Source: Symbiodinium natans
Lineage: Eukaryota > Sar > Dinophyceae > Suessiales > Symbiodiniaceae
Assembly: GCA_905221605.1 (NCBI GenBank)
Contig: CAJNDS010002179.1
Span: 858,001 to 922,000, forward strand
Direction of reading: 5' to 3'
Length of the DNA stretch: 64,000 nucleotides
In this document: positions 1 to 11,165 of the stretch, piece by piece
Position numbering within the stretch: position 1 is the stretch's first letter
How the letters are laid out: every line of letters starts with the position of its first letter
Notes under the pieces: generated by a model
Databases searched by the model: none
What the model saw: the letters and a program-made list of their open reading frames with translations, nothing else
Told to the model about the DNA's origin: nothing
Translations under genes and position numbers: made by a program

Positions 1-136
1 GAAAGAATGAAAGAAACTAAAGTCATTCTGAGAGACCAAACACCCCAACAAATCCCCGAGAGCGGAGTTTAAGGGGCTGCTGGGGAACGGCCCTGGCAGT
101 TGCCTATGTGTGCGACTACCGCATTCTGCCACTCTG

Positions 137-253
137 CTACTGTTTGCTTAAGAACCCCCAAAATAATTATCCCTATATTACCCTTGTAAGGAAGAACATG
201 TTCATTTTTCTTGGGGGGGGGGGGGGGGGGGTTCTTAAGCAACAATCCTAGTA
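137..253. mobile_element. Inverted-repeat element, family C
   Basis: Left ctactgtttgcttaagaacc, right gttcttaagcaacaatccta, with a long G run before the right end. Confidence 0.75.
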
Positions 254-360
254 TGATATCTAGAACATCCTCGCATCCCTAGGACCTCAGGAGGTTCCAA
301 GATTCTGGGGGGGGGGGCTGCCGCGCTGCCTTGAGAGCTCACAGAATTAGGTGGACAAGG

Positions 361-381
361 TTTAGGGTTTAGGGTTTAGGG
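361..381 (+). repeat. Telomere-like (TTTAGGG)3
   Basis: Three exact copies following a possible exon end ctaggtggacaag. Confidence 0.95.
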
Positions 382-826
382 TTCCTTCCACACATTCTAC
401 CACCATAAATTGGAGCAGTCTCGCCCGGTCGATTGCGACACATGAACTGGCGCGAGCCGTCAAAGCCCGTCTCCTGCAAACGCCAGGCGCCTCTCCCAGT
501 AATGCTCCAGGGGCTCACTCCAGAAGTGATACCTGACGTCCCCAGATAGCCCAACAATACCCCCTAACTACGGATTAGACCTTAAATCATATTAAGGATC
601 CCTAAATGATCTCAGGCATGTTCCCCTCCCCGTAATATTAAACCCCCCGCACACCCTAATAACAAAACCCCCCAATATACGCTAATGGTGGTTTTAATAT
701 TAGTTGGGTTTGCCCTCGTGGCAGGGATCGACGTACGGATCACTCACTCTCTCGCGTGGCGCCCGAATCCAAGGACAGGACCGCGGTACGGAGAGTAGGG
801 AGAGTCATCGCAAGTAGTGAAAGGAC

Positions 827-847
827 CCCTAAACCCTAAACCCTAAA
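827..847 (-). repeat. Telomere-like (CCCTAAA)3
   Basis: Three exact copies. Confidence 0.95.
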
Positions 848-1136
848 CCAAGGACTCATGCGGCTTGGGGCGGCAGAATCAGCAAACCCAAAGCGGCTTC
901 GTTCGGCAAAGATGCCGGCCGACGACGGGGTCGTTCAGAAGGAGGAAGCCGAGATAGGCGATCACCTCCAATTCAGGGTTCAGGGCAAAAAATATGTTCT
1001 CGAAATGGAGACGATGAAGAGCACAACGCCCCTCCCGACACCTTCTCCCCTCCACTCCTCGCCCTTGTGAGGGCGGCTAAGTTGAGGAAAACCCCTAGAA
1101 CGGACTGAGTTCCCATAGCAGCCCCTCGTAGACCTT

Positions 1137-1313
1137 CAACCCTAAACCCTAATTAAGCCCTAAACCTTCAACCCTCAGCCCTAAACCTTCCCTAAACACC
1201 AAAGGCCCTAAAGGCCCTAAAGGCCCTAAACCCTATAAACCCTAAACCCTAAACCCCAAACCCTAAACCCTAAACCCTAAACCCTAAACCCTAAACCCTA
1301 AACCCCTCACCCT
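1137..1313 (-). repeat. Degenerate then exact CCCTAAA block
   Basis: Degenerate to 1240, then about nine near-exact copies. Confidence 0.92.
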
Positions 1314-1424
1314 CACGTGCCCTTCCTGGGCCGGTGGGCCGGTTAGGCTGAGGCCGCCGCGGGCTTTGAGTAGTGCACCCGCAGCTTGCCGGCCTCGCCG
1401 ATCCACCTTGGGTGGTTCTTAAAG

Positions 1425-1540
1425 GTTTAGGGTTTAGGGTTTAGGGTTTAGGGTTTAGGGTTTAGGGTTTAGGGTTTGGGGTTTGGGGTTAAGGGTTTAA
1501 GGCTTAGGGCTTTGGGCTTAGGGTTTGGGGCTCAGGGTTG
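1425..1540 (+). repeat. TTTAGGG block
   Basis: About eight exact copies then degenerate. Faces the 1137-1313 block across a 110-bp gap. Confidence 0.92.
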
Positions 1541-2070
1541 GTGACTCTGAAAACCGGAAACGCCTCAACCCTAAACTCTTACTAGCAAAGGGCACGCACA
1601 CCTACTCCCTCCCTCACTTACTCACTCAGCGGTTTTCGGGGTTCAGGGTTTAGGGGGTTTGGGTTTTCCTTTCGCTTGGTACACTTGTCGACTTGTCGAC
1701 TGTTGGGCGTGTAGGGTTTGGGATTTAAGCGGTGTGGTGCCGGGACGAGACTTTCACCCAAACCCTTTGAAGCCTGCACGCCCCGAAGCCCAACCAAATC
1801 TCCCAAGCATCCTGAACGAAGGGTTTAGGGTTAAGGGTTTAGGGTTTTCTCTGCCAACCCAGAAGAAAGCACCCTGACGACCCTTTAAAGGTACCCCGAA
1901 ATCCCTGAACCCGAGCTTTGATCCCTGGATTGGAGCCCTCCCCAAATTCCCTGCGCAGCTGAGAGGCTGCGCCACCAAGACATCCGCCGCGCGGAAGAGG
2001 GGATTGTTACCTGACGTCTTAGGACACCCGACTCGACGAAAAAGGTATCAAGGCTAGATTTAGGAGTAAA

Positions 2071-2287
2071 CCCTAAACCCTAAACCCTAAACCCTAAACC
2101 CCAAACCCTAACCTGGGAACCAAAAGGGTACCCTTTCTGGCTAACAGGGCTCAAAAGGGGAACCCAAGGGCCTAGCCTGGGTCCTAGCAGGTACACTTTC
2201 GAAGGCTTGCCCCACTTCGCTTCGCTGAGGTTTAGGGTTTAGGGTTTAGGGTTTAGGGTTTAGGGTTTAGGGTTTAGGGTTTCGGGT
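2071..2287. repeat. CCCTAAA and TTTAGGG blocks facing each other
   Basis: CCCTAAA at 2071-2110 and TTTAGGG at 2231-2287 with a 120-bp gap between. Confidence 0.9.
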
Positions 2288-2461
2288 TTCTGCCAAGCAG
2301 CTGAAGTACTCCTGGTTACTCGACCTCAAGCTTGGGGCAAGTCCAAGATCAGGGCTTGTTTAAGGCCCAGGGGGAGGAAGGCGCCTTCATCGTGAGGTTC
2401 CTAAACCCTTTTGCAGCTGGCCCTAAATCCTAAACTCTAAACCCTAACCCCTAAACCTCGC

Positions 2462-2596
2462 TCACAGTTCGATGAGAAGGCTTTCGGGATTCGAAGGCAC
2501 CCCTGTCAGCTTCAGTTTCCGGGCGGTGTGAAAGTACCATGCTTCGGGCACCCGCAAGGGCACCACATCTTCGAGAAGACCCACATGTACGCTACA
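2462..2596 (-). CDS. Terminal exon, unknown gene
   Basis: From an AG acceptor (gaactgcag) 44 codons and TGA: CSVHVGLLEDVVPLRVPEAW, then RKLKLTGVPSNPES and LLIEL. Plus-strand mirror frame is also open but has less natural composition. The next exon upstream is probably at 2922-2998. Confidence 0.5.
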   Translation of the reverse strand, partial: CSVHVGLLEDVVPLRVPEAWYFHTARKLKLTGVPSNPESLLIEL

Positions 2597-2609
2597 CTGC
2601 AGTTCATTG

Positions 2610-2925
2610 TTTCCTGAACCCCAAACCCTAAACCCCCCAAACCCTAACCCCCAACCCCCAAACCCCGAACCCTAAACCCGTTTGCTGCCGGGCTGTTCAG
2701 GAGCCGGGGGGTTGCAAGGAGATCGATCCCAAAACCCTAGCCCCTACACCCCAAAACCCTAAACCCGAAACCCTAAAAAAGAACCCTAAACCCTAAACCC
2801 TCAAACCCCAAGCCCCAAACCCCCATACCCTAACCCCCAAAACCCTAACAGCCACATCCCGAGACGAAAAAAGAGCCTGAGGTCCGGGGCACCCTAAACC
2901 CTGAACCCTAACCCCCAAAACCCCA
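2610..2925 (-). repeat. Degenerate CCCTAAA/CCCCAAA tract
   Basis: Imperfect copies between the exons at 2462-2596 and 2922-2998. Confidence 0.85.
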
Positions 2926-2998
2926 AAAGAGCTGAGGTCCGGGGCATGTCCAGCTGCTCAAAGGAGCTGGGCCCCATCAAGGAGCTGCATGTCAGCCC
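2922..2998 (-). CDS. Internal exon, unknown gene
   Basis: Reads GLTCSSLMGPSSFEQLDMPR then TSALL between a caggcag acceptor and a GTTTTGGG donor. Flanked on its acceptor side by a plus-strand TTTAGGG block and on its donor side by CCCTAAA-like sequence, the common arrangement in this window. Confidence 0.45.
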
Positions 2999-3265
2999 CT
3001 GCCTGGCAGGGTGTAGGGTTTAGGGTTTAGGGTTTGGGGTTTGGGGTTTGGGGTTTAGGGTGTAAGGTTTAGGGTGTCAAATCTGCACTGAACCCTAGAA
3101 GCTATTTCTCCGGGCCTTTTGCGCTACCCTAAACCCTAAACTACACCCTGAACCTACACCCTAAACCCTAAACCCAGACCCCTTAAACCTACAACTCAGC
3201 TCAGGACTTGGCACTTGTGCGCTGTCCAGGCATTTTGAGACTCGTTCAACCGGTGATTTGCACTC

Positions 3266-3266
<1 letters not shown>

Positions 3267-3296
<30 letters not shown>

Positions 3297-3300
3297 GGGG
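3267..3300 (+). repeat. Poly-G tract (~30 G)
   Basis: Uninterrupted G run but for one C; others at 217-231, 12539-12555 (C), 16296-16317 (C), 35517-35532 and 63637-63652. Confidence 0.9.
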
Positions 3301-3331
3301 GGTTCGGGTTTTAGGTTTTTTTTATTGCCAC

Positions 3332-3418
3332 CCGCCAAGCTGACACCCAGGCCACATTGCGGGAACTCATTCCCATGACTGTAGACTACGAAACGCGTGC
3401 AAGAGCCAAGTGGCTCTT
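3332..3418 (-). CDS. Internal exon, unknown gene
   Basis: Reads EPLGSCTRFVVYSHGNEFPQ then CGLGVSLA; acceptor CTAAACCCAG, donor GTGGCA. The length (87 nt) fits phases 2 and 1. The opposite strand is also open (LRELIPMTVDYETRARAKWL), so strand is inferred from neighbours. Confidence 0.4.
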
Positions 3419-3477
3419 CTGGGTTTAGGCTTTAGGGGTGGGGGAGAACACGGAGCTACAAAGAGGCATCGGTTCAC

Positions 3478-3534
3478 CCTAAACCCTAAACCCTAAACCC
3501 TAAACCCTAAACCCTAAACCCTAAACCCTAAACC
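3478..3534 (-). repeat. (CCCTAAA)8
   Basis: Eight near-exact copies. Confidence 0.95.
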
Positions 3535-4109
3535 CTTCTTTCGGGGCAGCTACGGGCTTTCGGCTTTGATTTAAGGATTTGTCCCACACTTCCCGCACTC
3601 TCCCCCCTGGCCTCAGAAGGCCTCAGAAGGCCCTGTACTCCACACATGCAAGCTTAAAAAAGGCGGCCCCTTTTGAACTCCAAAACGCCCACAAAAAGAA
3701 GTAAACTACACCAGTCGCCGCAGCCCCAAACCCCCAAACCCAAAGCTTAAACCCTTAACCCCTTTAAAAAAACCTAAAACCTACCCCCTGAAACCCCCAT
3801 AGGAACTCGGCCTGTACGAGGCCAGGTGCGTGGTGACCAAATCCTGTGCCAAGTAAGTTAGAGGAAAACAGTTAGGCCCTTCGGCTTTTTCGGTTTCACA
3901 GTGTTTCCGCTTCAGGGTTCGCCACCCGCGGTATGGCCCATCGAGTGCAGGGGATTGAGCCGTGCAGAAAGAACATCGAATCAGCCCAGAAACGAGCCCA
4001 TAACCCCAATAGACCTACCCCATCGCGAGTGGCACATCACGCAGGAAAGCCGCCTGGAAGAGAGCCTTCAGTGTCACCTGAGGGCTGACAACTCCTCCGT
4101 GTTGAGGGG

Positions 4110-4500
4110 CCCTAAACCCTAAACCCTAAACCCTAAACCCTAAACCCTAAACCCTCCCAAGAGAACCCCAAGAGTCAAGGCACTCTTCCTCAACCTCGGA
4201 CCCCTAAGGTTTTGTCCCCTTGGTTTTGGGGAGCTTTCTAGGGGTGCAACCTTATAGGGTACGAGGCTTTATAACCCCCTGAGGTTTAGGGTTTAGGGTT
4301 TAGGGTTTAGGGTTTAGGGTTTAGGGTTTAGGGTTTAGGGTTAGGGTTTAGGGTTTAGGGGTTCAGGGGGGTATCTTGATACCCTACAGTCTTCAAAACC
4401 TCAGCCGAAGAGGGCGTCCGGGGCACTCTCACCCTTCTCCCCATCAAACTCTGCCCCCCTGATTTAGGGTTTAGGGTTTAGGGTTTAGGGTTTAGGGTTT
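4110..4500. repeat. Cluster of telomere-like blocks
   Basis: CCCTAAA at 4110-4152, TTTAGGG at 4284-4358 and 4463-4500, with short coding-like gaps. Confidence 0.9.
4153..4203 (-). CDS. Internal exon, unknown gene
   Basis: 17 codons GSEVEEECLDSWGSLGR between an AAACCTTAG acceptor and a GTTTAGGG donor that begins a telomere-type array (plus-strand CCCTAAA at 4110-4152). Confidence 0.4.
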
Positions 4501-4503
4501 ACC

Positions 4504-6341
4504 GAGACAGAAGAGAACTGTGAAGACTGGGACATGGTGACACTCCTGCAGAGGCCCCCCTCTCCGATTACTGGCTCTTGCCTTCGATTGCTCCTTCTCT
4601 GCGCGTCCTTGCGAGTCTTTAATGACATTCCCGTATGGTCCCTCTGTGTTTATACTTCACCCCCCAAAACCCTATTCTAATTATCTAGGCCCCTACAGTA
4701 CATAGATCTCAAGCCAGGACCGCAAACTGGGAGCCCAAATATCCGTCCCAAACCCTTGCCACGAGCGGCCGCGGGCTCAAGCCACAGCGCGCAGTGACCG
4801 CCGTCCACGGAGAGGATGCGCAGCGCCCTAGCATGAGAGCTTGCATGAGAGCTTGCGGTGCTTAGGGTTTCGGTTTAGGTTTCTGGGGGTTTGGAGGCAT
4901 CGTCGAGGGGCTTGGAACGGTAAAGGTACTTGGGGATCGCGAATTTAACGCTCGGATTGGGTCATGATTTGGGGTTCGTTCAATGGCTTCTCCCCAGAAC
5001 ATCGTCTGGCCTCTTTAGCGAATGCCGGTGGCAGAGCGGACACGCCTCAGCGTGGAGAGTCGGAGAACCTACAAAGGCCATTTCTGCCCGCAGAAATGTG
5101 CACCGATGGTAAGGCTGGTTCTGGAACAACTCCATGCTTTCCGAGCATACGACTTGCCTACTCCATTTCTGAACACTTCTAGATTCTAGATAGGCATGAG
5201 GAGGAAGCCTGGCCCCAGAAGGAAATGCCTAAAACCCTTGCATCGCTCAGCGTGTCGTCAAAACCACAGCACCGTTGCGGCGAAGACGATGCCTTACGGG
5301 ATGATCCTGAAATACACCAATCGATCTAAAAAAAAACTCTCAACCCTAAACCCTCAACCCCTGAAAACCCTAAACCCTCAACAGGTTGAGTTGAAGTCTT
5401 CCAGGTGTCGGGCCGGAGGCCGGCATTTCAAGTGAAGAGCAGGGATCGGACATTCTTGAAGCCTCTAACTGCCTACTTCGTACGGAATCGGGGAGTCTTT
5501 CAGCTCCCGGTCACTTGTCGGGGTCCTGTTGCAATACAGCACCTCTTAGACACTGCGCCCAGAAAAGGGTTCATTTATACACTGCCCCTCCCCCTTTTGC
5601 CCTGCACTTTGTCGCCTACTGGATACGGTGGCCGGATTTTTGAGGGGTTCAGGGCGTCGTCCTTGGGTGCCAAACAGCTTCAGGTGCTCGACTCACCCGT
5701 TCGCCGCGAAACGGTATCCCCGGCACAACACCTACGAGTAGCTTGGAGTTGCAGCTGGCTTCCCCAAGCGATTTTCTGAACCCTGGATAGAATACCATCC
5801 GAGATGTGGGGCACACAGCAGCTCGGGCAGTTTTGACACCTCTTCTTTCGCATGCGGCTGGGGCTCGGGCATCGGAAATGCCCTGGCAAGCGGGGAGAAA
5901 GAGTGGAGAAGGGCAGGGGGGGAGGGGGCGGGGGAGTACCTGATTTGTGCCTCGAGTTGAGATCCTTTGCTTTGGGAACACAGAGATAGTTTAGGGTTTA
6001 GGGTTTAGGCACCTTCTGCACGCCCTGGACCCCCAAACGCAACAAGACCGAAATCCCCATACACACGTGCTCACAGCTGCTTCGTTCAATTAGGCCGCGG
6101 AGGTCGATAGCTTCCCGGCACAGCGGATCGACCTTGAATCCTGGTAAGCGCCCCTCTACCTAAACGCTGTAAATCCTATGCTGTTGAACTAGGCAAAACA
6201 ACATAGCTTCAGGCATAACCTAGTTTTAGGCAAAGCCCTGACCCCTTTTTGTTGAGCTCCGAGGCATGTGACGGGAAGCCTGACCCCCTTTCCCCCTTCT
6301 TCCCCCAAAACCTTAAAGTTCATATGGGTAGTTATCAGAAG
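4504..6341. other. No confident gene
   Basis: A few open gaps (for example 4501-4600 and 5400-5500) and a short CCCTAAA tract at 5340-5385; no exon chain could be built. Confidence 0.5.
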
Positions 6342-6439
6342 TTAGGGTTTAGGGTTTAGGGTTTAGGGTTTAGGGTTTAGGGTTTAGGGTTTAGGGTTTA
6401 GGGTTTAGGGTTTAGGGTTTAGGGTTTAGGGTTTAGGGT
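6342..6439 (+). repeat. (TTTAGGG)14
   Basis: One of the longest uninterrupted arrays here. Confidence 0.97.
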
Positions 6440-6464
6440 TACTTGCAACCCTACTCATACCCAC

Positions 6465-6547
6465 CCAGGAACCTCCAAGCAGGGCCCTTGAAGGCCTGTG
6501 GGTCCACCGAGCCCGGCCCCAAGGCGGATGGTTGAGGCCAGAGTCGC
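6465..6547 (-). CDS. Internal exon, unknown gene
   Basis: Reads RLWPQPSALGPGSVDPQAFK then GPAWRFL; acceptor ttgtgcag, donor GTGGGTATG. Flanked on both sides by plus-strand TTTAGGG arrays (6342-6439 and 6567-6596). A plus-strand frame with good splice sites is also open, so strand is uncertain. Confidence 0.35.
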
Positions 6548-7029
6548 CTGCACAAGTTGACCTTAAGGTTTAGGGTTTAGGGTTTAGGGTTTAGGGCTTA
6601 AGGGATATAAGGAGGAACCCCTCGAAGGCGCCCTTCATCTTATTCGCCTTTTAAAGTCCCTTTTGACCGAAGTAGCCCCTACATTACCCTCAAGGTCCCT
6701 AAAAAGGGTCCCCCCTTTAGTCCCTTGAACCTTAAAGCTTGTTTGCGCCACCCGTCTAGCAGTCTAGCAATGCTCCGTGGTGCTACTTAAGGTTCGGGTT
6801 TAGGGTGCAGCACCCCAAACCTACCATGTCTATGTTTGGGGGTTCTGGGTACGGAACCATATCCCCCTATAGAGCTCTTAGGTAACCTACAGACAATGCT
6901 TGGGGTGCTTAAGGTAGATGTTTAGGGTTTCGAGTTGAGTGCCTCCGCTCTCACCCTCGTCAAGCATCCCTTCCCACAACCGGTCCTCAGCTGTGTGTAG
7001 GTCTCCACACCTGCCAGAAACTAAATGCA

Positions 7030-7146
7030 ACTACATGGAGATCAATGATGGCAATTATGAGTAGGGTGTAAAGTACCCTCAATGGGGTTATAAATATAGT
7101 CCCATACTTGTAACCTACTTATAACTACCCATGAACCTCCAAGTAC
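7030..7146. mobile_element. Inverted-repeat element, family A (degenerate)
   Basis: Right end ctacccatgaacctccaagt; left end is a decayed copy of its complement. Confidence 0.6.
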
Positions 7147-7859
7147 GCTCTTCTAAACCCTGTCGAATAGAAAGCCGAAGATGCCATAGACCCAGTGTTC
7201 TGCCTAACCGGCTCTCTGGCCACGGGGCACAACATGTTGGCATTCCATTTTTCGCGAGATGGCGGAGACTCTCTGCAAGGAACCCCGTCTGCCCTATCGT
7301 AGAAAGTCTTGGGGAAGGGGGAAGGGCCGCTGAGCTTTCAGTTTTGGACGGAGGGTGCTCCAAAACAGGGAGAGAAAGCTGCACCGCAATCCTGGTCACC
7401 GTTTACCTTCTGATGAGCCGTGACATGACGCTTCGGCCCCCAAAGCTCGTTGCAAGTCTTGGACTTGAGGGCTCTATGGCGAGAATGGGACCTACATGGC
7501 GTGGGCTCGCGCTAGGAAAAGAGATTGATTTCTCGGGGTGTGGTCTGGAAAACATCCGAAGAACGGCAGACCGAGTAGGCGGCTTCTTGCAAACCGTTCA
7601 CCACCAAGTCAAGCCGAGTCCACACCTTGACCTCGATACGCTTGAGGACGTGCAGCCTGCCAACTTGAGCACTCACACTGCTCACCATTGCAGAAGCCGG
7701 CCGTGGGCTTGCGCCAGTGATGCGCAGTCGCCAGCCAATGATGTCGCGGAATGTGGCGAAACTCCTCGGTCTGCACATGTTCAGCCTCGGGGCTCCAGTG
7801 CCTGCAATGCTCTGCACCTGCCATAGGGACTTCAGGAAGGTCAGGCCACCATCACCGTC

Positions 7860-8513
7860 TCAGCCATCACCTAGACATGCCCAGTCTTCCATCTCCAAGA
7901 GTTCCTGGGCAGAGCCCGGCACCAGCTCAAAAGTAGTGAGGCGCGCCGCCAGTGCCCCATACTCTGCGCGGAAGATCCCCCGCAGCATTCCACGCAGGGC
8001 CGCGAGCTGCGGCCTGCAAAGAGCCTGCTTCTCGTGGCGCCCGCCCTCGGCCCGGTTCATCCGTCGCAGCTCCATGTGGTCTAAAGAGGTGAAGAAAGAA
8101 GGCTCCACCCCCAAGAAGCTGGCTGCGGCAGCTAGGGCCTCAGGCTCCGCCGTCTGCGAGACCAGCAGCAAACCCAAGTTCTGCCTGGTGCAGCCCTTGG
8201 GCGCCAGGGAGCAGGCGAGATCCAGGGCCTGGCTCAGGCGGCAGTGGCCCACGTTCTGCCAGCACTGGCTCGATGCATTCAGGTTCCGCAGGTCCTCCTG
8301 AGCTATCAGGGTGCGCACGGGCGTGTGCAAGAAACAGGCAGGGCATCCCTACGTACGGAAAAAGTCTCTTCCAGAAAGGCCAAGCATTACGCTCAGTCTG
8401 TGACTGATCTCTGGAACCAGGACATATCGGGAGAACCAATGCTTCAATACGGGAACTCTCAAACACGAACCCCAGTCCCCCTCGTTTTTGAATGCGCTGA
8501 ACAGGGCGTTCGG
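7860..8513 (-). CDS. Sulfotransferase-like gene, two 3' exons
   Basis: Exons 8513-8457 and 8297-7860 (TGA), both phase 0, joined by a GT-AG intron. The protein reads LFSAFKNEGDWGSCLR, then LGLLLVSQTAEPEALAAAAS, FLGVEPSFF and a C-terminal LRGMLRGIFRAEYGALAARL. In Golgi-type sulfotransferases a segment like 'LLV...E.l..dP...l....FLG' is followed by a helix ending 'l...y...n..L..l'; the match in order and spacing suggests the C-terminal half of such an enzyme (sulfate transfer from PAPS to a carbohydrate). The PAPS-binding 5' loop is not in these exons. An inverted-repeat element (8602-8715) lies just upstream, probably in the next intron. A frame starting at 8330 has only TTG and is not used. 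Confidence 0.5.
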
Positions 8514-8601
8514 CTCCCATGTTCCCATCCCTGTGTTCCTGCCTCCAAGTCGGCGATTCCATCGGGGCTAAAACATGTTGTAGGCAGGTATGCCAGTCTG
8601 A

Positions 8602-8715
8602 ACTACTATTTGCTGAAGAACCCACAAAAAAGGTGAAAGATGAAAATCCTGAGGGCGCCCTTGTAAGGATGATTTTTCATTTCGGGGTTCTTCAGCAAAC
8701 AGATGCAAATAGTAG
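8602..8715. mobile_element. Inverted-repeat element, family C
   Basis: Left ctactatttgctgaagaacc, right gttcttcagcaaacagatgc with a second aaatagtag copy; 87 bp upstream of exon 8513. Confidence 0.75.
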
Positions 8716-8719
8716 TGAA

Positions 8720-10187
8720 GAGCCTCAAGCCGTAACCTGTACACTGTAAGCGTAAACCGGGTGCTACAACTCCCCGTGGCCATGTGCAGTATGAGCTACG
8801 AGTATCCCCAAAAGGACACCAATTCTAGACACCCACAAATATTTATGAGGAACCCGAAATACACTCGCCAATAACAACAGTATAAACCCTGTTTAATATA
8901 CACTCCTACAGTCAAGCCGGACCAACCTGGACAGCCCTTTATGCCCCTTAACTTAAGGAATATTAGCTTAGATCATTAAGGGTCCCTATTTTGTTTGAGG
9001 TAGATTCCTTATTTAAGAGGTATTGGGCTCCTTGGGAGCGTTACAAGATGTCTTTCCAAGGTTCCTCGAAGCACCAGGGAGTAGCGGCCTGCCGCCAGGA
9101 GCTCACAGACAAAAAGCACTCCTGAGCCGTTGCTTCTTTAGGGTTAGCGTTTAGGGTTGGAGGCTGGTCTACAGTCGAAGCCCCCTTGCAAAGCCCTTCA
9201 AAAACACAACTTCTAGCCCCTAGACCCCTTTTTGACCCAACCTCGAATCACCAGCTGAACCCAACTCTTGCCTGGCGTCGATAGGATCCCTGACAGCATA
9301 AAGGAGCTTGAGTTGCGGCTTGTCGCGGAGCCTGAGGTGCGTTTGATGTCTCTGCTGGATTTAGGGTTTAGGGTTTAGGGTTTAGGGTTTTTTGTTTGGC
9401 GCCCGCATAGCTGGACAAACCACTCCCCAGGGATTCTGGTACGATGACGGTCGACAAGACTGGGTTCGGGGCGGGTTCTTGAGTTTCTGCGTTGCCTAGA
9501 TGTCCTTCGCTGTTGGGTTCTTTTCGTGTTTAGGGTTTAGGGGTTCAGGTTGGGAACTCTTGCAAAAAAATTAGCTGCCAAAGCGAGTCTACGCGTGACA
9601 AACCGGGCTTCAAGCCCAGAAATGCCATCCAAAATTGAGCTGCGGCTGTATTGGGTGCTTAGGAGGTACGAATCTCGGTTTCTCAGTCCTAAAATTACAA
9701 AGCCTCAAATAAAAAGGGGGGGGGGGTGTCCCAGAAAAAGGGTAGGGATGTTCGGGGGGGGGGGGGGGGGTCCTTGAAGAAGTCTTATGGTCTTAGCATT
9801 TGGGGAATAGGGGGGCGGCCCCCTTTTTTTGATTACATTCCCCCGGCAAGACCCTCAACCCTTCACCGCACCAGCCGGGGAACAGGGCCGACAACAGGAA
9901 CGGGAAGAGGAAGCGGCTTGGCACCTGGGAATCGGAGAGATTGCTCAGATCCCCGGTGCCGTCCTGAGGGGGGGGGGGGGGCTTGAGAGAGGGTTGGGCG
10001 TTTTGGGGGGGGTGCATGGTGCTCCCGAAAATTCGGGGCGCCCTTCTTTTTCCCATCAGTTTTTATAGATGATAGAGATGGCAGCATTTTGGGGGTCTAG
10101 TAGGGGTGTTTCTATGGGAAATGCCCTGCCTACACGCTTCGTTTCAGTCTTGGCTCTGCCATCGATTTGGGGGTCTTGGTGTTTTCG
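8720..10187. other. No confident gene
   Basis: Contains a family D element, a TTTAGGG block at 9358-9390 and three G runs near 9715-9770 and 9970. Confidence 0.5.
8941..9037. mobile_element. Inverted-repeat element, family D
   Basis: Right half ccttatttaagaggtattgg then gctccttggg; left half gccccttaacttaagg. Confidence 0.6.
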
Positions 10188-10241
10188 GGTTTAGGGTTTA
10201 GGGTGTAGGGTGTAGGGTTTAGGGTTTAGGGTTTAGGGTTA
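10188..10241 (+). repeat. TTTAGGG block
   Basis: About seven copies with TGTAGGG variants. Confidence 0.9.
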
Positions 10242-10802
10242 AGGGTCCTGGTAGACGGGAGTGAGGTCTGCAACCAAAGAGCAGCCCACCAACCTCGGCA
10301 AGGTCTGCAGCATGGTGCCCACGCGTCTAAGGGCCGTTGATGTGCTGTGTCATAACGCCTCCACCACATGCACAAGGAGGCACAGTATGCTAGCTCACCA
10401 CCCCCTGCCACCACCCGCGCCCACATCCTCAAAGTACACACCCGAATCCCCAACTAGCCCAAGGAATTGCGACGAGCAGCTCGGGTTTTACGGTGGGCAC
10501 ACCCAGGTGGCGCTTCCCTGAGCGGCCGGGCAAAGCGTCGTGAAGAGTCTTTTGTCATTCGTGGTGCCTCGTACTTGCGGCGCCTTCTTCGGAGAACCTG
10601 CTGACTGTAGTAGACACTTCCTTTCCTTAACATCCACAGCTGCCCAAAAAAAAGGTCCTACCTATACATCCGGCTTGAGCAGTCGGCCGGGAAATCCGAC
10701 CTAAACCGCAAACCATCCTTAACGCCAAACCCGTTGGTGTTTGCTTCAGGTCTCGTGGGGTAGGTTGGCTTTGACTGAGGCTGTGCAGGCGAAGTGATGA
10801 AG

Positions 10803-11165
10803 CCTAACCCCTAAACCCCAAAACCCAAAACCCAAAACCCTAAACCCTAAACCCGAAACCCTAAACCCCAAAACCCGAAACCCTAAACCCGAAACCCTAA
10901 ACCCCAAAACCCGAAACCCTAAACCCCAAACCCCAAACCCTAAACCCTAAACCCTAAACCTTAAACCCTAAACCCCAAAACCCACTTTCCAAGCTCAAGG
11001 GTCGCCGGTCGGGATGTCCACGCAGCTCGCAAGGCCTTTGGCTGGCAAACTCTCCTGGGCTTCCCGGGGGCTGAGGGGCTTGAAGGTTTAGGGTTTAGGG
11101 TTTAGGGTTTAGGGTTTAGGGCTTAGGGTTTAGGGTTCAGGGTTCAGGGTTTCAGGTTTAGGGTT
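10803..11165. repeat. CCCTAAA tract and TTTAGGG tract around a 100-bp gap
   Basis: Degenerate CCCTAAA/CCCGAAA at 10803-10982, then TTTAGGG at 11086-11165. The gap is open on both strands (minus SPREAQESLPAKGLASCVDI), probably an exon. Confidence 0.85.

Noticed and set aside
5405-5981. ORFs of 110-124 codons on both strands
   Set aside because: No splice chain, motif or consistent codon pattern on either strand.
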